Source: Roseospira visakhapatnamensis (lineage in GTDB: Bacteria > Pseudomonadota > Alphaproteobacteria > Rhodospirillales > Rhodospirillaceae). Taken from it: a DNA stretch of 64,000 nt. The translations under genes were made by a program, and so were the position numbers. The notes beneath the pieces are model-generated. The model was given only the letters and a program-made list of their open reading frames with translations. It did not search any database and had not been told where the DNA came from. Of the stretch, positions 42,122 through 50,553 are shown in pieces. Within the stretch, counting starts at the first letter, position 1; each line of letters begins with the position of its first letter. The stretch lies in NCBI RefSeq assembly GCF_014197915.1, contig NZ_JACIGK010000002.1, positions 62,001 through 126,000 on the forward strand. The letters are read 5' to 3'.

Positions 42122-42168
42122 GTGCCGCGACGCCTTCAACGGCGAATCCCTTGAATGCGTCGCTGCAC
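42122..42168. repeat. 47-bp palindrome, family P1, copy 2
   Basis: The left arm GTGCCGCGACGCCTTCAACG pairs with the right arm CCCTTGAATGCGTCGCTGCA (read in reverse), with a few mismatches. The right arm differs by one base from that at 19904-19925. Its last base is also the last base of the TAG stop codon of the glutamine-synthetase-family gene. Confidence 0.8.
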
Positions 42169-43607
42169 TAGACATTCAGCAACAGATACTCTCGCTCCCA
42201 GCTTGAAATAACGTGCTGGTAGGCGTCCCACTCCGCCCACTTGACGCTGATCAGCACACGGGCGAAGTCCTCGCCCAGCACGTCCTGAAGCGCCCGCGCG
42301 CGGCTGAACCGCTCCACGGCGTCCGGCAGGTGGCGGGGCAGGGCATGGGCGCGGGAATAGGCGCTGCCCTTGATGGGGCGGCTGGGGTCCGTCTGCTCCA
42401 CCATGCCCAGGTATCCGCAGGCCAGCGACGCGGCGATGGCCAGATAGGGGTTGGCGTCGGCCCCGGACAGGCGGTTCTCCACCCGCCGGCTGGCGGCGTC
42501 GGAGTAGGGCACGCGCAGGCTGACGGTGCGGTTGTCGTAGCCCCAGTGCATGTTGATGGGCGCGCCCCAGTCGGGCACCAGGCGGCGATAGCTGTTCACG
42601 TTGGGCGCCAGCAGCAGCATGGCTTCCGGCAGGTGGCGTTGCAGGCCGGCGATGTGCCAGCGGAACAGGTCGCTGTCGGCGCCGTCGGCGTCGGCGAACA
42701 GGTTCCGCCCGTCCTCCGCCCCGATGATCGACTGGTGGAGATGCATCGACGACCCCGGCTGCCCCTCCAGGGGCTTGGCCATGAAGGTCGCGTAGACCTT
42801 GTGGGATAGCGCCACCTGGCGCACCGTGCGCTTGAACAGGAACACTTGGTCGGCCAGGGCCAGGGAATCGCCGTGATTGAAGTTGATCTCCATCTGCGCG
42901 GCGCCGGCCTCGTGATGCAGCGTGTCCACGTCCAGGCCCTGGGCCTCGCAATGGTCGTAGATGTCCTCGAACAGCGGATCGAACTCGTTGACCGCGTCGA
43001 TGCCGTAGGCCTGACTGCCGGTCTCGGCCCGCCCCGAGCGCCCCGGCGGGGGCTCCAGGGGATAGTCGGGGTCGTCGTTGATCTTGACCAGGAAGAACTC
43101 CAGTTCCGGGGCGACGATCGGATGCCAGCCCCGCGCGGCGTACAGCGCCAGCACCCGCTGGAGAACATGGCGCGGCGCCACGGTGACCGGCGCGCCGGCA
43201 TGGTACACGCAGTCGCTGATGACCTGGGCGGTCGGCTCGTCGTACCAGGGCACCATGCGCACGGTGGTCGGGTCCGGCACCAGCAGTACGTCCTGGTCCT
43301 CGATGCCGATCGGGTCGTCGTCGGGATAGCCGCCGGTGACCGTTTGCGTGAACACCGATTCCGGCAGCCGCAGGCCCTTGTTTCGCAGGCTGCTCAGGAA
43401 CTTGCGCGCCGGCAGGATCTTGCCGCGCGGCACGCCAGACAGGTCGGAGACCATGCACTCCACCTCGGTGATGCCGCGGGTGCGGACCCAGGCTTCCAGG
43501 CCGGCCAGATCCCCCGGGCCGGGGCGGTCGTCATGCGGCCCATCGGCGGGACTGGCCGGTGTGTCATCGGGCGAGGGCAACGGTGAGGGCGTGTCGGGCA
43601 GGGTCAC
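42168..43607 (-). CDS. Glutamine synthetase family protein (gamma-glutamylputrescine synthetase-like)
   Basis: A protein of about 479 residues of the GS-I fold. Blocks are VECMVSDLSGVPRGKILPA, PELEFFLVK (metal Glu), EAGAAQMEINFNHGD, GSSMHLHQSI (ammonium/ATP region), NVNSYRRLVPDWGAPIN, and VENRLSGADANPYLAIAASLACG (with the substrate Arg). The pattern resembles PuuA-type enzymes that gamma-glutamylate polyamines more than housekeeping GlnA, and the adenylylation Tyr loop of GlnA is not evident. No other put/puu genes lie nearby. The start is uncertain: GTG 43607 is used here, while the frame opens at a TTG at 43640. Confidence 0.88.
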   Translation of the reverse strand: MTLPDTPSPLPSPDDTPASPADGPHDDRPGPGDLAGLEAWVRTRGITEVECMVSDLSGVPRGKILPARKFLSSLRNKGLRLPESVFTQTVTGGYPDDDPIGIEDQDVLLVPDPTTVRMVPWYDEPTAQVISDCVYHAGAPVTVAPRHVLQRVLALYAARGWHPIVAPELEFFLVKINDDPDYPLEPPPGRSGRAETGSQAYGIDAVNEFDPLFEDIYDHCEAQGLDVDTLHHEAGAAQMEINFNHGDSLALADQVFLFKRTVRQVALSHKVYATFMAKPLEGQPGSSMHLHQSIIGAEDGRNLFADADGADSDLFRWHIAGLQRHLPEAMLLLAPNVNSYRRLVPDWGAPINMHWGYDNRTVSLRVPYSDAASRRVENRLSGADANPYLAIAASLACGYLGMVEQTDPSRPIKGSAYSRAHALPRHLPDAVERFSRARALQDVLGEDFARVLISVKWAEWDAYQHVISSWEREYLLLNV

Positions 43608-43835
43608 GATCCTGAATCCGGATGAGGGGGCGGCCTCCAACGGGGGCCGCGCGGTCGTGGATCATCCGACTGTAGCGTGTCGCGGGGCGGGCGCAAGGTC
43701 TGGGCACGGCCGGTCTCGCCGACTTCGCCGGTCTCGCCTCGGGGTGGGCTTTCCCTGTCCGGACGGACGGCCTAGAGTATGCGGGCTCGGCAAGCCGGCG
43801 ATGGAGACCGCGAACCCGGAGGCACGGTTTACAAC

Positions 43836-44468
43836 ATGCAGTACACACATCTGGAACAACGCATCGATGGTGTGGTTCACGTCCTGGGCGTGGCCGTGGT
43901 GGGGGTGGCTGTTCTCGCCCTGCTGGCGTGGGTCCTGATTGATGGCGACGGTCCCCGGGTGCTGGCGGCCGCCATTTACGGCCTGGGTCTGCTGGCGTCG
44001 TTCGGGTTTTCGGCGGCCTACAACATGACGCGGGCGGTTCGGGTGAAGGCGGTGCTGCGGCGCTTCGACCACGCGGCGATCTACCTCCTGATCGCCGGGA
44101 CCTACACGCCGTTCGCGGCCATCGCCATGGGGGGGACCGTCGGCTATGGCCTGCTGGCGGTGGTCTGGACGCTGGCGCTGGTTGGCCTGGTCCTCAAGGT
44201 GACCTGGCCCCGCCGGTTCGAGCGCCTGGCCCTGGTGCTGTATCTGGCGCTGGGATGGGCGGGTCTGGCCGTGGTGGGGTCGATGGTCACCGCGCTACCG
44301 CTTTCGGCGCTGGTGCTGATTCTGGTGGGCGGGCTGATCTACACCACCGGGGTCGCGTTTCACCTGTGGCGGAGCCTGCGGTTCCACAACGCCATCTGGC
44401 ATGGCTGCGTGCTGGTGGCGGCGGGCTGCCACTACGCCGCCGTCATCGAGTCCATCGCCCCGCGTTGA
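43836..44468 (+). CDS. Hemolysin III / TrhA family membrane protein
   Basis: A 210-residue protein with seven hydrophobic helices. Conserved features of the PAQR/hemolysin III family are ASFGFSAAYNM, RRFDHAAIYLLIAGTYTPF (Asp and His of the metal site) and FHNAIWHGCVLVAAGCHY near the C-terminus. It is involved in membrane-fluidity homeostasis in the studied bacteria. GGAGG lies 13 nt before ATG 43836, and the frame is open 19 codons further upstream. Confidence 0.9.
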   Translation: MQYTHLEQRIDGVVHVLGVAVVGVAVLALLAWVLIDGDGPRVLAAAIYGLGLLASFGFSAAYNMTRAVRVKAVLRRFDHAAIYLLIAGTYTPFAAIAMGGTVGYGLLAVVWTLALVGLVLKVTWPRRFERLALVLYLALGWAGLAVVGSMVTALPLSALVLILVGGLIYTTGVAFHLWRSLRFHNAIWHGCVLVAAGCHYAAVIESIAPR

Positions 44469-44502
44469 CGCGGCGCGCGGGGGCCAGACCGGGAGATCAC
44501 GC

Positions 44503-45381
44503 GTGAGTTACATGAATCACATCCATGCCCTGAACCGTCACGACATGGGCGGGTTCCGGCCGTTCTTCGTGGCCGGACGCGAGGTGGGGTGGGTGCGTCA
44601 CGCGCTGGCCGAGCGCCTGGCGGAGGCGGCGACGGTGTTCGAGGTGGGGCCGTTCGGGGTGGCCTTGCGGGCCGACCTGGGCGACGCCGAGGCCCGCACC
44701 CAGGCCATCGCCGCCGCGCTGGCGCCCCTGGTGGACGACGGTGTGCTGCCCCCCTGCAACGGCGAGTCCTATACCGTCGCCGCCTCCTGGGGCGAGCCGG
44801 CGCTGTTCACCCTCGATCGCGCGCATGTGGCGGCCCTGGGGGTTCGGGCCTACGGGGTGCACCTCAACGGGTATGTGCGGCGGCCGGACGGCCTGTTTCT
44901 GTGGGTGGCGCGACGGGCCGCCGGCCGTGGGGTGGCGCCCGGCAAGCTCGACAACATGGTCGCCGGCGGCCATGCGGCCGGCCTGACCCTGTGGCGGACC
45001 CTGGAGAAGGAGTGCGCCGAGGAGGCCGGCATCGGCCCGGCCCTGGTCCGCCGGGCGCGACCGGCCGGACTGGTCTCCTACTGCCGGGAGACCAGTCCGG
45101 GATTGCGGCCCGACACCCTGTTCGTGTTCGACCTGGAGGTGCCGGCCGACGTCGAGCCGCGCAACACCGACGGGGAAATCAGTGACTTCATGCTGTGGTC
45201 GGTGGACAAGGTGCTGGAGACCGTGCGCGTCACCGAGGCGTTCAAGTTCAACGTACCGCTGGTGATCCTGGACTTCGCGATCCGCCACGGGCTGCTGACC
45301 GCCGATGCCGAGCCCGAGTACTGCGACATCGTCCAGGGTCTGCGGCGCGGCGCGGTCAGCTTTCACCCGCCGCCGGAGTGA
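44503..45381 (+). CDS. DUF4743/Nudix hydrolase (Tnr3-like)
   Basis: A 292-residue protein. The first 115 residues fit DUF4743, and residues 120-275 form a Nudix domain with the Tnr3-type box MVAGGHAAGL and EKECAEEAGIG. Fungal Tnr3 uses this architecture on oxidised thiamine diphosphate, so a house-cleaning phosphatase role is plausible here. The first Glu of a classical Nudix box is not present, as in the family. The start is GTG 44503 with GGGAGA six bases upstream; ATG 44512 is an alternative. A tRNA-Arg gene follows 80 bp downstream. Confidence 0.85.
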   Translation: MSYMNHIHALNRHDMGGFRPFFVAGREVGWVRHALAERLAEAATVFEVGPFGVALRADLGDAEARTQAIAAALAPLVDDGVLPPCNGESYTVAASWGEPALFTLDRAHVAALGVRAYGVHLNGYVRRPDGLFLWVARRAAGRGVAPGKLDNMVAGGHAAGLTLWRTLEKECAEEAGIGPALVRRARPAGLVSYCRETSPGLRPDTLFVFDLEVPADVEPRNTDGEISDFMLWSVDKVLETVRVTEAFKFNVPLVILDFAIRHGLLTADAEPEYCDIVQGLRRGAVSFHPPPE

Positions 45382-45460
45382 CGCCGGGCGGCCGGGGTGG
45401 TCAGGTGCGCGCGGATCTGCTAATCAGGCCCGTGGCCCGTGATCGAGAGCCGCTTGCGAC

Positions 45461-45537
45461 GGCCCCGTAGCTCAACTGGATAGAGCACCGGTTTCCTAAA
45501 CCGGGGGTTGCAGGTTCAAGCCCTGCCGGGGTCACCA
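45461..45537 (+). tRNA. tRNA-Arg (anticodon CCT)
   Basis: A full cloverleaf can be folded: acceptor GGCCCCG/CGGGGTC, D-arm GCTC/GAGC, anticodon stem CCGGT/ACCGG with loop TTCCTAA (CCT anticodon, reads AGG), variable loop GGGTT, and T-arm GCAGG-TTCAAGC-CCTGC. Discriminator A and a genome-encoded CCA end at 45537. It stands at the left border of the accessory region, and tRNA-Arg(CCT) genes are common integration targets. Confidence 0.97.
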
Positions 45538-45722
45538 CCTTCTCGAAATTTGGCAATCATCTCAAAGCTTTGTTCGGGAACGTGACTAACCTTTCAGACC
45601 GGTTGGTCAATGCCAGCTTTTCGTTCAGGCGGGCGAGAGAGCCGGCCGGGGAAATCTGGACAGGGCGATAAGGGGATCTCCTGCCTGAGACCGGCGAGGA
45701 TGCCGAGACAGGAGGGCCTTTT

Positions 45723-46274
45723 ATGGCGAGACGACCGCGCCGCCGCCTTGAATACATGCGGCACTGCGGAGCGGTGCCGGGGCGCACCGGCCTTCAAGGC
45801 GACAGTGGCTCTTGCAGCCATCAAGGGTGAGAAGACGCTGGCCGAGTTGGCGCCGCGGTTCGACGTTCACCCGAACCAGATCACGGCGTGGCGCGCCCAG
45901 CTTCTGGAAGGGGCCACGGGGGTGTTCGGTGACCCGGCGCCGGGCGGCTCCGGCCCGGCCGTGGACGTCAAGGAGCTGCACGCGAAGATCGGCCCGTTGA
46001 TGCTGGAGCGGGACTTTTTGTCGGATGCGCTCGGCAAGGCCGATCTGCCGAGCGCAAGGCGATGATGGACCGCGACCATACTCTGCCGGTGATGCGCCAG
46101 GCCGAGATGCTGGGGATCAGCCGGAGTGGCCTGTGCTATCGCCCTCGGCCGGTTTCGGAGGCGGATCTGGCGCTGATGCACCGGATCGACGCGCCGCATC
46201 GGGACATGCTGGTGGCGGAGGGCTTCATGGTCGGCCGCGACACGGTGGTGACGCTGATGCGCCGAGGCGCATCG
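45723..46274 (+). pseudogene. IS3-family transposase remnant (orfA and truncated orfB)
   Basis: The orfA product can be read as [20 protein letters not shown] and [20 protein letters not shown], the HTH part of IS3 OrfA. Its expected start (MARRPRR at 45723) is in another frame, separated by about 40 inserted bases. orfB starts at the overlapping ATGATG (46062) as DRDHTLPVMRQAEMLGISRS. It has lost a central piece (HRIDAPHRDMLVAEGF) and stops at VTLMRRG. It never reaches the DDE catalytic domain. The element is clearly non-functional and lies 185 bp after tRNA-Arg. Confidence 0.8.
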
Positions 46275-46452
46275 TGCTGGACATCGACGACACCTTCGAC
46301 GCCGTCCACGGCGGCCAGCAACCGCGGCTGTTCAACGCCCATGACGACGACTATGGCTTCCAGTCCATCGTCGTCTTCGACGGCGACGGGCACCTTGTCG
46401 GCGCGGTGCTGCGCCCGGCGAAGCGCCCGAAGGGCCGCGAGATCGCCGGCCG
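46265..46452 (+). pseudogene. IS1380-family transposase fragment
   Basis: About 62 codons (IVLDIDDTFDAVHGGQQ, LFNAHDDDYGFQSIVVFDGD, AVLRPAKRPKGREI) match the first catalytic Asp region of IS1380 DDE transposases. It joins directly to the broken IS3 orfB at 46265-46274. It loses similarity after GREI, where the frame changes. Neither end of the parent element is present. 46453-46677 shows no recognisable gene. Confidence 0.75.
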
Positions 46453-46677
46453 AGACCCTGATGCGCCTCGCGCTCGACCGTCTGCCCAGCCTCGCACCGG
46501 GATAGGCCATCGTCCCAACAGACGTGCCCGCCCGCCCAAAGTCCTCAACCGCAAACCTCCGCCCCCCGATCACGCCGCCCCGCCAAGGGCGACGCGCCCT
46601 TGGCCGCGCCCGGACTCGCCCCGGTTGAGCCAACGTTCAACTTCAGACCGCCTCGGGCCCGTCATGAATGATCCCGG

Positions 46678-48024
46678 CTAGATCGACGGACCGATCATCT
46701 TCTCCGGCAGCCAGGTGATGATCTCTGGAAAGACGGTGCATAGGACAAGGGTCAGGATGACGATGCAGACGAACGGAATGACGCCCCGGATGATCTCGCC
46801 CATGGTCAGTCCGATCTCCGCCGACGCGGTGCCCTTGAGGACGAAGATGGACATCGCCATGGGCGGGGTTTGGAAGGCCATTTGAAGATTGATGCAGATC
46901 ATCATGCCGGCCCAGAGCGGGTTGAAGCCCAGGTCGGCCAGGATCGGCGAGAAGATGGGCACGATGATGAACACGATGCCGATCCACTCGATGAACAGGC
47001 CGAGCAGGAAGACGATCAGCATGATGGTGGCGAACGCGCCCCAGCGACCGCCCGGCACAGACTGGATCATCTCCGTCACGACGTCGCCCGCCCCCGCGTT
47101 CATGAAGATGCCGACATACGCATAGCAAAGGGCGGCGATCATCACCACGAAGGTGGACACGCGCAGGGTCTCGATGGACGCCTTGCCGATCAAGCCCCAG
47201 GAGAATTTGCCATAGACGACCGCAAGCAGGATGGCGGCGAAACATCCCACCGCTGCCGCCTCGGTCGGCGGCGAGATGCCAGCGAAGATGGTGCCCAGCA
47301 CGGCGACGATCAGCAACACCGGCGGCAGCAGCGAAGCCAGCAGGCGGACCAGCTTGCGGGGCGTGAACGCTGGCATCTGGTCGGCGGGAATGGGCGGGCC
47401 GAGTTCCGGGCGCAGGTTGCAGCGGACAACGACGTAGGCGATGTACAGCGACGACAGGATAAGGCCGGGGAACACGGCGCCCATGAACATCTGGCCGATG
47501 GACAGGCCGGCCTGCGGCGCATAAACCACAAGCATGATGCTGGGCGGAACCAGGATGCCCAGGGTTCCCGTCGCAACGATCGTGCCGGCTGCCATGGACT
47601 TGTCATATCCGCGGCTGACCATCGGACCCAGGGCGATCAGTGACAGGATGGTCACCGAGGCCGCGATGACTCCCAGGCAGGCGGCCAGAACGGTGCCGAA
47701 CAGGATGGTCACCACCAGCAAACCGCCGCGCACCTTGCCCAAGACCTCATAGAGGTTCTGGTAGAGATCCTTGGTAATACCCGAATGCTGGAGGACAACC
47801 CCCATGAAGGTGAACAGGGGCACCGCCAGGTAGGGGTAGTTCAGGGACAGGTCATAGAACCGGCTGTACAGGATGTGGAAGGTGGTATTGGCGCCGAATT
47901 CCATGAGGCCGACGAAGAACGCCACCGAGCCGATGACGAAGGCGATCGGATAGCCGGTTAGGACGAGGAACAGGACTCCACCCAGCATGAGCAGGGCGAC
48001 GGCTTCCGGACTGAGGTCAATCAA
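46678..48024 (-). CDS. dctM: TRAP transporter large permease (DctM)
   Basis: A 448-residue membrane protein with about 12 hydrophobic helices and DctM signatures: FVIGSVAFFVGLMEFG, PLFTFMGVVLQHSGI, GGLLVVTILFGTVLAACLGV, GTLGILVPPSIMLVVYAPQ and PPTEAAAVGCFAAILLAV. It couples substrate entry to the sodium gradient. It overlaps dctQ by 8 bp. Third-position GC is visibly lower than in the core genes to the left, in line with acquisition together with its neighbours. Confidence 0.96.
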   Translation of the reverse strand: MIDLSPEAVALLMLGGVLFLVLTGYPIAFVIGSVAFFVGLMEFGANTTFHILYSRFYDLSLNYPYLAVPLFTFMGVVLQHSGITKDLYQNLYEVLGKVRGGLLVVTILFGTVLAACLGVIAASVTILSLIALGPMVSRGYDKSMAAGTIVATGTLGILVPPSIMLVVYAPQAGLSIGQMFMGAVFPGLILSSLYIAYVVVRCNLRPELGPPIPADQMPAFTPRKLVRLLASLLPPVLLIVAVLGTIFAGISPPTEAAAVGCFAAILLAVVYGKFSWGLIGKASIETLRVSTFVVMIAALCYAYVGIFMNAGAGDVVTEMIQSVPGGRWGAFATIMLIVFLLGLFIEWIGIVFIIVPIFSPILADLGFNPLWAGMMICINLQMAFQTPPMAMSIFVLKGTASAEIGLTMGEIIRGVIPFVCIVILTLVLCTVFPEIITWLPEKMIGPSI

Positions 48025-48535
48025 GGTCTTTCCCCCGCAGCACGAGGTGGACGTCCCTGATCAGCTTGGCCAGGGCTTGAAGCAGGAGCAGGAATAGTCC
48101 CAAGGCAAAGATGGTGCGGTAGGGCGCGGCGGGCGGATACCAGAAGCTGTTGAACATCACCTCGTTGATCCGCCAGGCGCGGAGCGCCCAGGAGACGGCC
48201 ATTTCGAACATGACGGTCATCAACGGGAAGAAGAAGATCAGCGCGCAAATGACATCCAGCAGCGCCTTCCTCCGCGGAGAACACCGACTGTAGAAGATGT
48301 CCACCCGGGTGTGGGCGTCGTGCCGGTAGACATAGGAGGCGCCCAGCAGGTATGTCACGCCGCCGGCCATGCACAGTGTATCGTAGGCCCAGATGGTGGG
48401 TGCGTCGAAGAAGTGCCGGGACACGGTCTCGAAGGTCCCGACCAGGACGAGAAGAAAGGCGAACCACTTGCCGATGGCGCCTGACCATTCGCTCAGACTG
48501 TCAACGAAGCTGAGGATTTTTTTCAGCGCGGTCAT
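48017..48535 (-). CDS. dctQ: TRAP transporter small permease (DctQ)
   Basis: A 172-residue four-helix membrane protein of the DctQ family. GKWFAFLLVLVGTFETVSRHFFDAPTIWAYD is interrupted by the typical helix pairing, followed by LLGASYVYRHDAHTRVDIFY (the conserved HVRVD-like motif) and a final helix ILF-rich segment. It forms the membrane complex with DctM. The gene lies between dctP (31 bp) and dctM (overlap). Confidence 0.95.
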   Translation of the reverse strand: MTALKKILSFVDSLSEWSGAIGKWFAFLLVLVGTFETVSRHFFDAPTIWAYDTLCMAGGVTYLLGASYVYRHDAHTRVDIFYSRCSPRRKALLDVICALIFFFPLMTVMFEMAVSWALRAWRINEVMFNSFWYPPAAPYRTIFALGLFLLLLQALAKLIRDVHLVLRGKDLD

Positions 48536-48566
48536 GCCTTTCTCCCCATCCTGCAGGTGCTACGAA

Positions 48567-49616
48567 CTACATGCTCTCGGCGTAGTCATGTCCGAACTTG
48601 CGCATGGAGTCATAAATCTCCGCGAAGATCGGGGGTTCGAATTCCGATTTCTCGGCGTAGAACTTGTCCGCCTCTTCGTTGAGCGCGACCTCGATGTCCT
48701 TGGGCACGCGCAGAACCTCGTTGCCGGCCTTGCGGAACTCATCCATGGCCTTGATGGACTCGACCACCAGGTATTCATGCTGATCCTGGGTGAACTTGGC
48801 GACCTGCCCCTGCACGATGGTCTGGAGATCTTCGGGCAGTTCGTCCCAGGCATCCTTGTTGAAGAAGAACACCTGCGGATCGCTGGGCGCGCGGGTGGGC
48901 GAGATGTAGACATACTTCGCCACTTCGTTGAAGTGCATCCTCCAGTTGGACGCCAGCGTCGAGTATTCGAAGGCGTCGATCGTGCCGCGCTGCATCGCCT
49001 CGTACAACTCGCCGCCCGGGATGATGACGGTGGCCGCGCCCATGCGCTTCAGGATCTCGCCGCCGTCGCCCATGCAACGGGCCTTCAGTCCCTTGATGTC
49101 GTCCAGGCTGTCGAGCCGGACCTTGGAATGGAAGAAGACTTCCTGCGGCAGGGGCGACAGCGCGCCCGGGAAGGTCACGACGTTGTAGCCTTCCATCATC
49201 TTGTTCAGCAGTTCGGCGCCGCCGCCGAAATTGAACCAACTGCGCAGGGCTTCGCCCGGCAGGCCCCCGGGGCGCGAGCTGACGAGACCCGCGGCCGACC
49301 ACTTGTCCAGGTTGTACATCGGGCAGGTGTAGGCCATCTGAAGCACGTTCTGGTCAACGGCATCCAGTTCCTTGTAGGCGGGAACGATGGAGCCACCGAC
49401 GAAGGGCTTGACCTCCAGCCGACCACCGCTGGCCTTGGTGATCGCGTTGCAGAGCATGTCGTGATAGATCTGCGACGGGTCGGACGCCGGCCCGTGGCCC
49501 GAAGACTTCCAGACAATGGGTCTGTCGGAGGCGCGCGCCGCCGAGGGCATCGTCGCGGCGACAGGGGCTGCCACGCTGGCTCCCATCAGTCCCAGAAACC
49601 TCTTTCGCGTCAGCAT
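48567..49616 (-). CDS. dctP: TRAP transporter substrate-binding protein (DctP)
   Basis: A 349-residue periplasmic receptor. The signal region starts MLTRKRFLGLMGASVAAPVA, with an RKR motif that suggests Tat export. The mature DctP fold shows YHDMLCNAITKASGGRLEVK, LKARCMGDGGEILKRMGAA (the Arg that usually contacts a ligand carboxylate), AMQRGTIDAFEYSTLASNW and VFFFNKDAWDELP. This subgroup binds carboxylates, including keto and aromatic acids; the ligand is unknown. GGAGG nine bases upstream fixes ATG 49616. Confidence 0.93.
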   Translation of the reverse strand: MLTRKRFLGLMGASVAAPVAATMPSAARASDRPIVWKSSGHGPASDPSQIYHDMLCNAITKASGGRLEVKPFVGGSIVPAYKELDAVDQNVLQMAYTCPMYNLDKWSAAGLVSSRPGGLPGEALRSWFNFGGGAELLNKMMEGYNVVTFPGALSPLPQEVFFHSKVRLDSLDDIKGLKARCMGDGGEILKRMGAATVIIPGGELYEAMQRGTIDAFEYSTLASNWRMHFNEVAKYVYISPTRAPSDPQVFFFNKDAWDELPEDLQTIVQGQVAKFTQDQHEYLVVESIKAMDEFRKAGNEVLRVPKDIEVALNEEADKFYAEKSEFEPPIFAEIYDSMRKFGHDYAESM

Positions 49617-49697
49617 TTTCCAAGTCCTCCGTTGCAGGAACAAATTCTTGTTGAGACCCGGGACCGGCGATCCCCGGGGTAACCCGCCTTTTACGGC

Positions 49698-50525
49698 CTA
49701 GTTGATGAACAGGGCGGTTCCGGTTCTGTTGTGGTAATAGCCGCTGTCCATGGCCGACAGCGTTTCCATGGCCGCCTTGCCGGTGCAGTGCGACATGCCA
49801 ATCACGCTGATCTCTTTCTCCCGCAGGTACGCCGCGGTCAGGGCGATACTTTCGGGACTTGCCTCGACCATATGCGTGCCGCCGATAACGGTATGGATCG
49901 GTTTGCCCAGTCGCTGGGTGGCGGCGTCCAGCATGTTCTTCACGCCGGGATGCGAGCAGCCGAGGATCGCGATCAATCCCTCGGGCATGTCGACGGCCAG
50001 CATCACCTCGTCGGCGAAGTCGTCTGTGACGAGCTTCCCGTCCCTCAGAACCTTGAAACGCGGGTTGATGACCTCGTCCGGGTGGACCCGCGGGAAATCC
50101 GTCAGGGCATGGACCCCCGGCACCAATTCCCGTATCGGTTCGTTCAGCGTGACATGGTCGATGCCGTTTTCGGCCAACCAGTCGGCATCGAAGTCATTGC
50201 CGAGAAACTCGCACGCCGCGCCCACTTCGGCATACTTGTCGTCCAGGCACCCGGGGCCGGTCACAAGTTCAAACTGCGGCGATTGGGCCGCGAAGGCACG
50301 CAGCCCCCCAGTATGGTCATAGTGCCCATGGCTCAAAACCACCCGGGTCACCGAACTCAGGTCGATGCGCAGGTGCCGGGCGTTAGGGACGAGGGCGTCG
50401 CCCTGGCCGGTGTCGAACAGCAGGCTGTGCGCGCCGGTGTCGATGTGAAAGGAGAGACCATGTTCATGGAGCAGGCTTTTCAACTCTCCGGGAGAATTCT
50501 CCACCACCGTAGTGATTCTCAGCAT
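49698..50525 (-). CDS. Metallo-beta-lactamase fold hydrolase
   Basis: A 275-residue MBL protein with the metal motif LSHGHYDHTGG (residues about 64-74), a distal GCSHPGVKN and a C-terminal GMSHCTGKAA. It resembles the group annotated as dihydropterin-aminobenzene-phosphate synthase-like hydrolases. In this operon it probably processes the compound taken up by the TRAP transporter, for example a lactone or ester (inference). It lies between the GntR regulator and dctP on the same strand. Confidence 0.85.
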   Translation of the reverse strand: MLRITTVVENSPGELKSLLHEHGLSFHIDTGAHSLLFDTGQGDALVPNARHLRIDLSSVTRVVLSHGHYDHTGGLRAFAAQSPQFELVTGPGCLDDKYAEVGAACEFLGNDFDADWLAENGIDHVTLNEPIRELVPGVHALTDFPRVHPDEVINPRFKVLRDGKLVTDDFADEVMLAVDMPEGLIAILGCSHPGVKNMLDAATQRLGKPIHTVIGGTHMVEASPESIALTAAYLREKEISVIGMSHCTGKAAMETLSAMDSGYYHNRTGTALFIN

Positions 50526-50553
50526 GGTGCTTCCTTGGAACGGCGACAGGGTG

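Noticed and set aside
46453-46677. Open frames after the IS1380 fragment
   Set aside because: Frames are Pro/Arg-rich, change repeatedly and match nothing I recognise; treated as debris.
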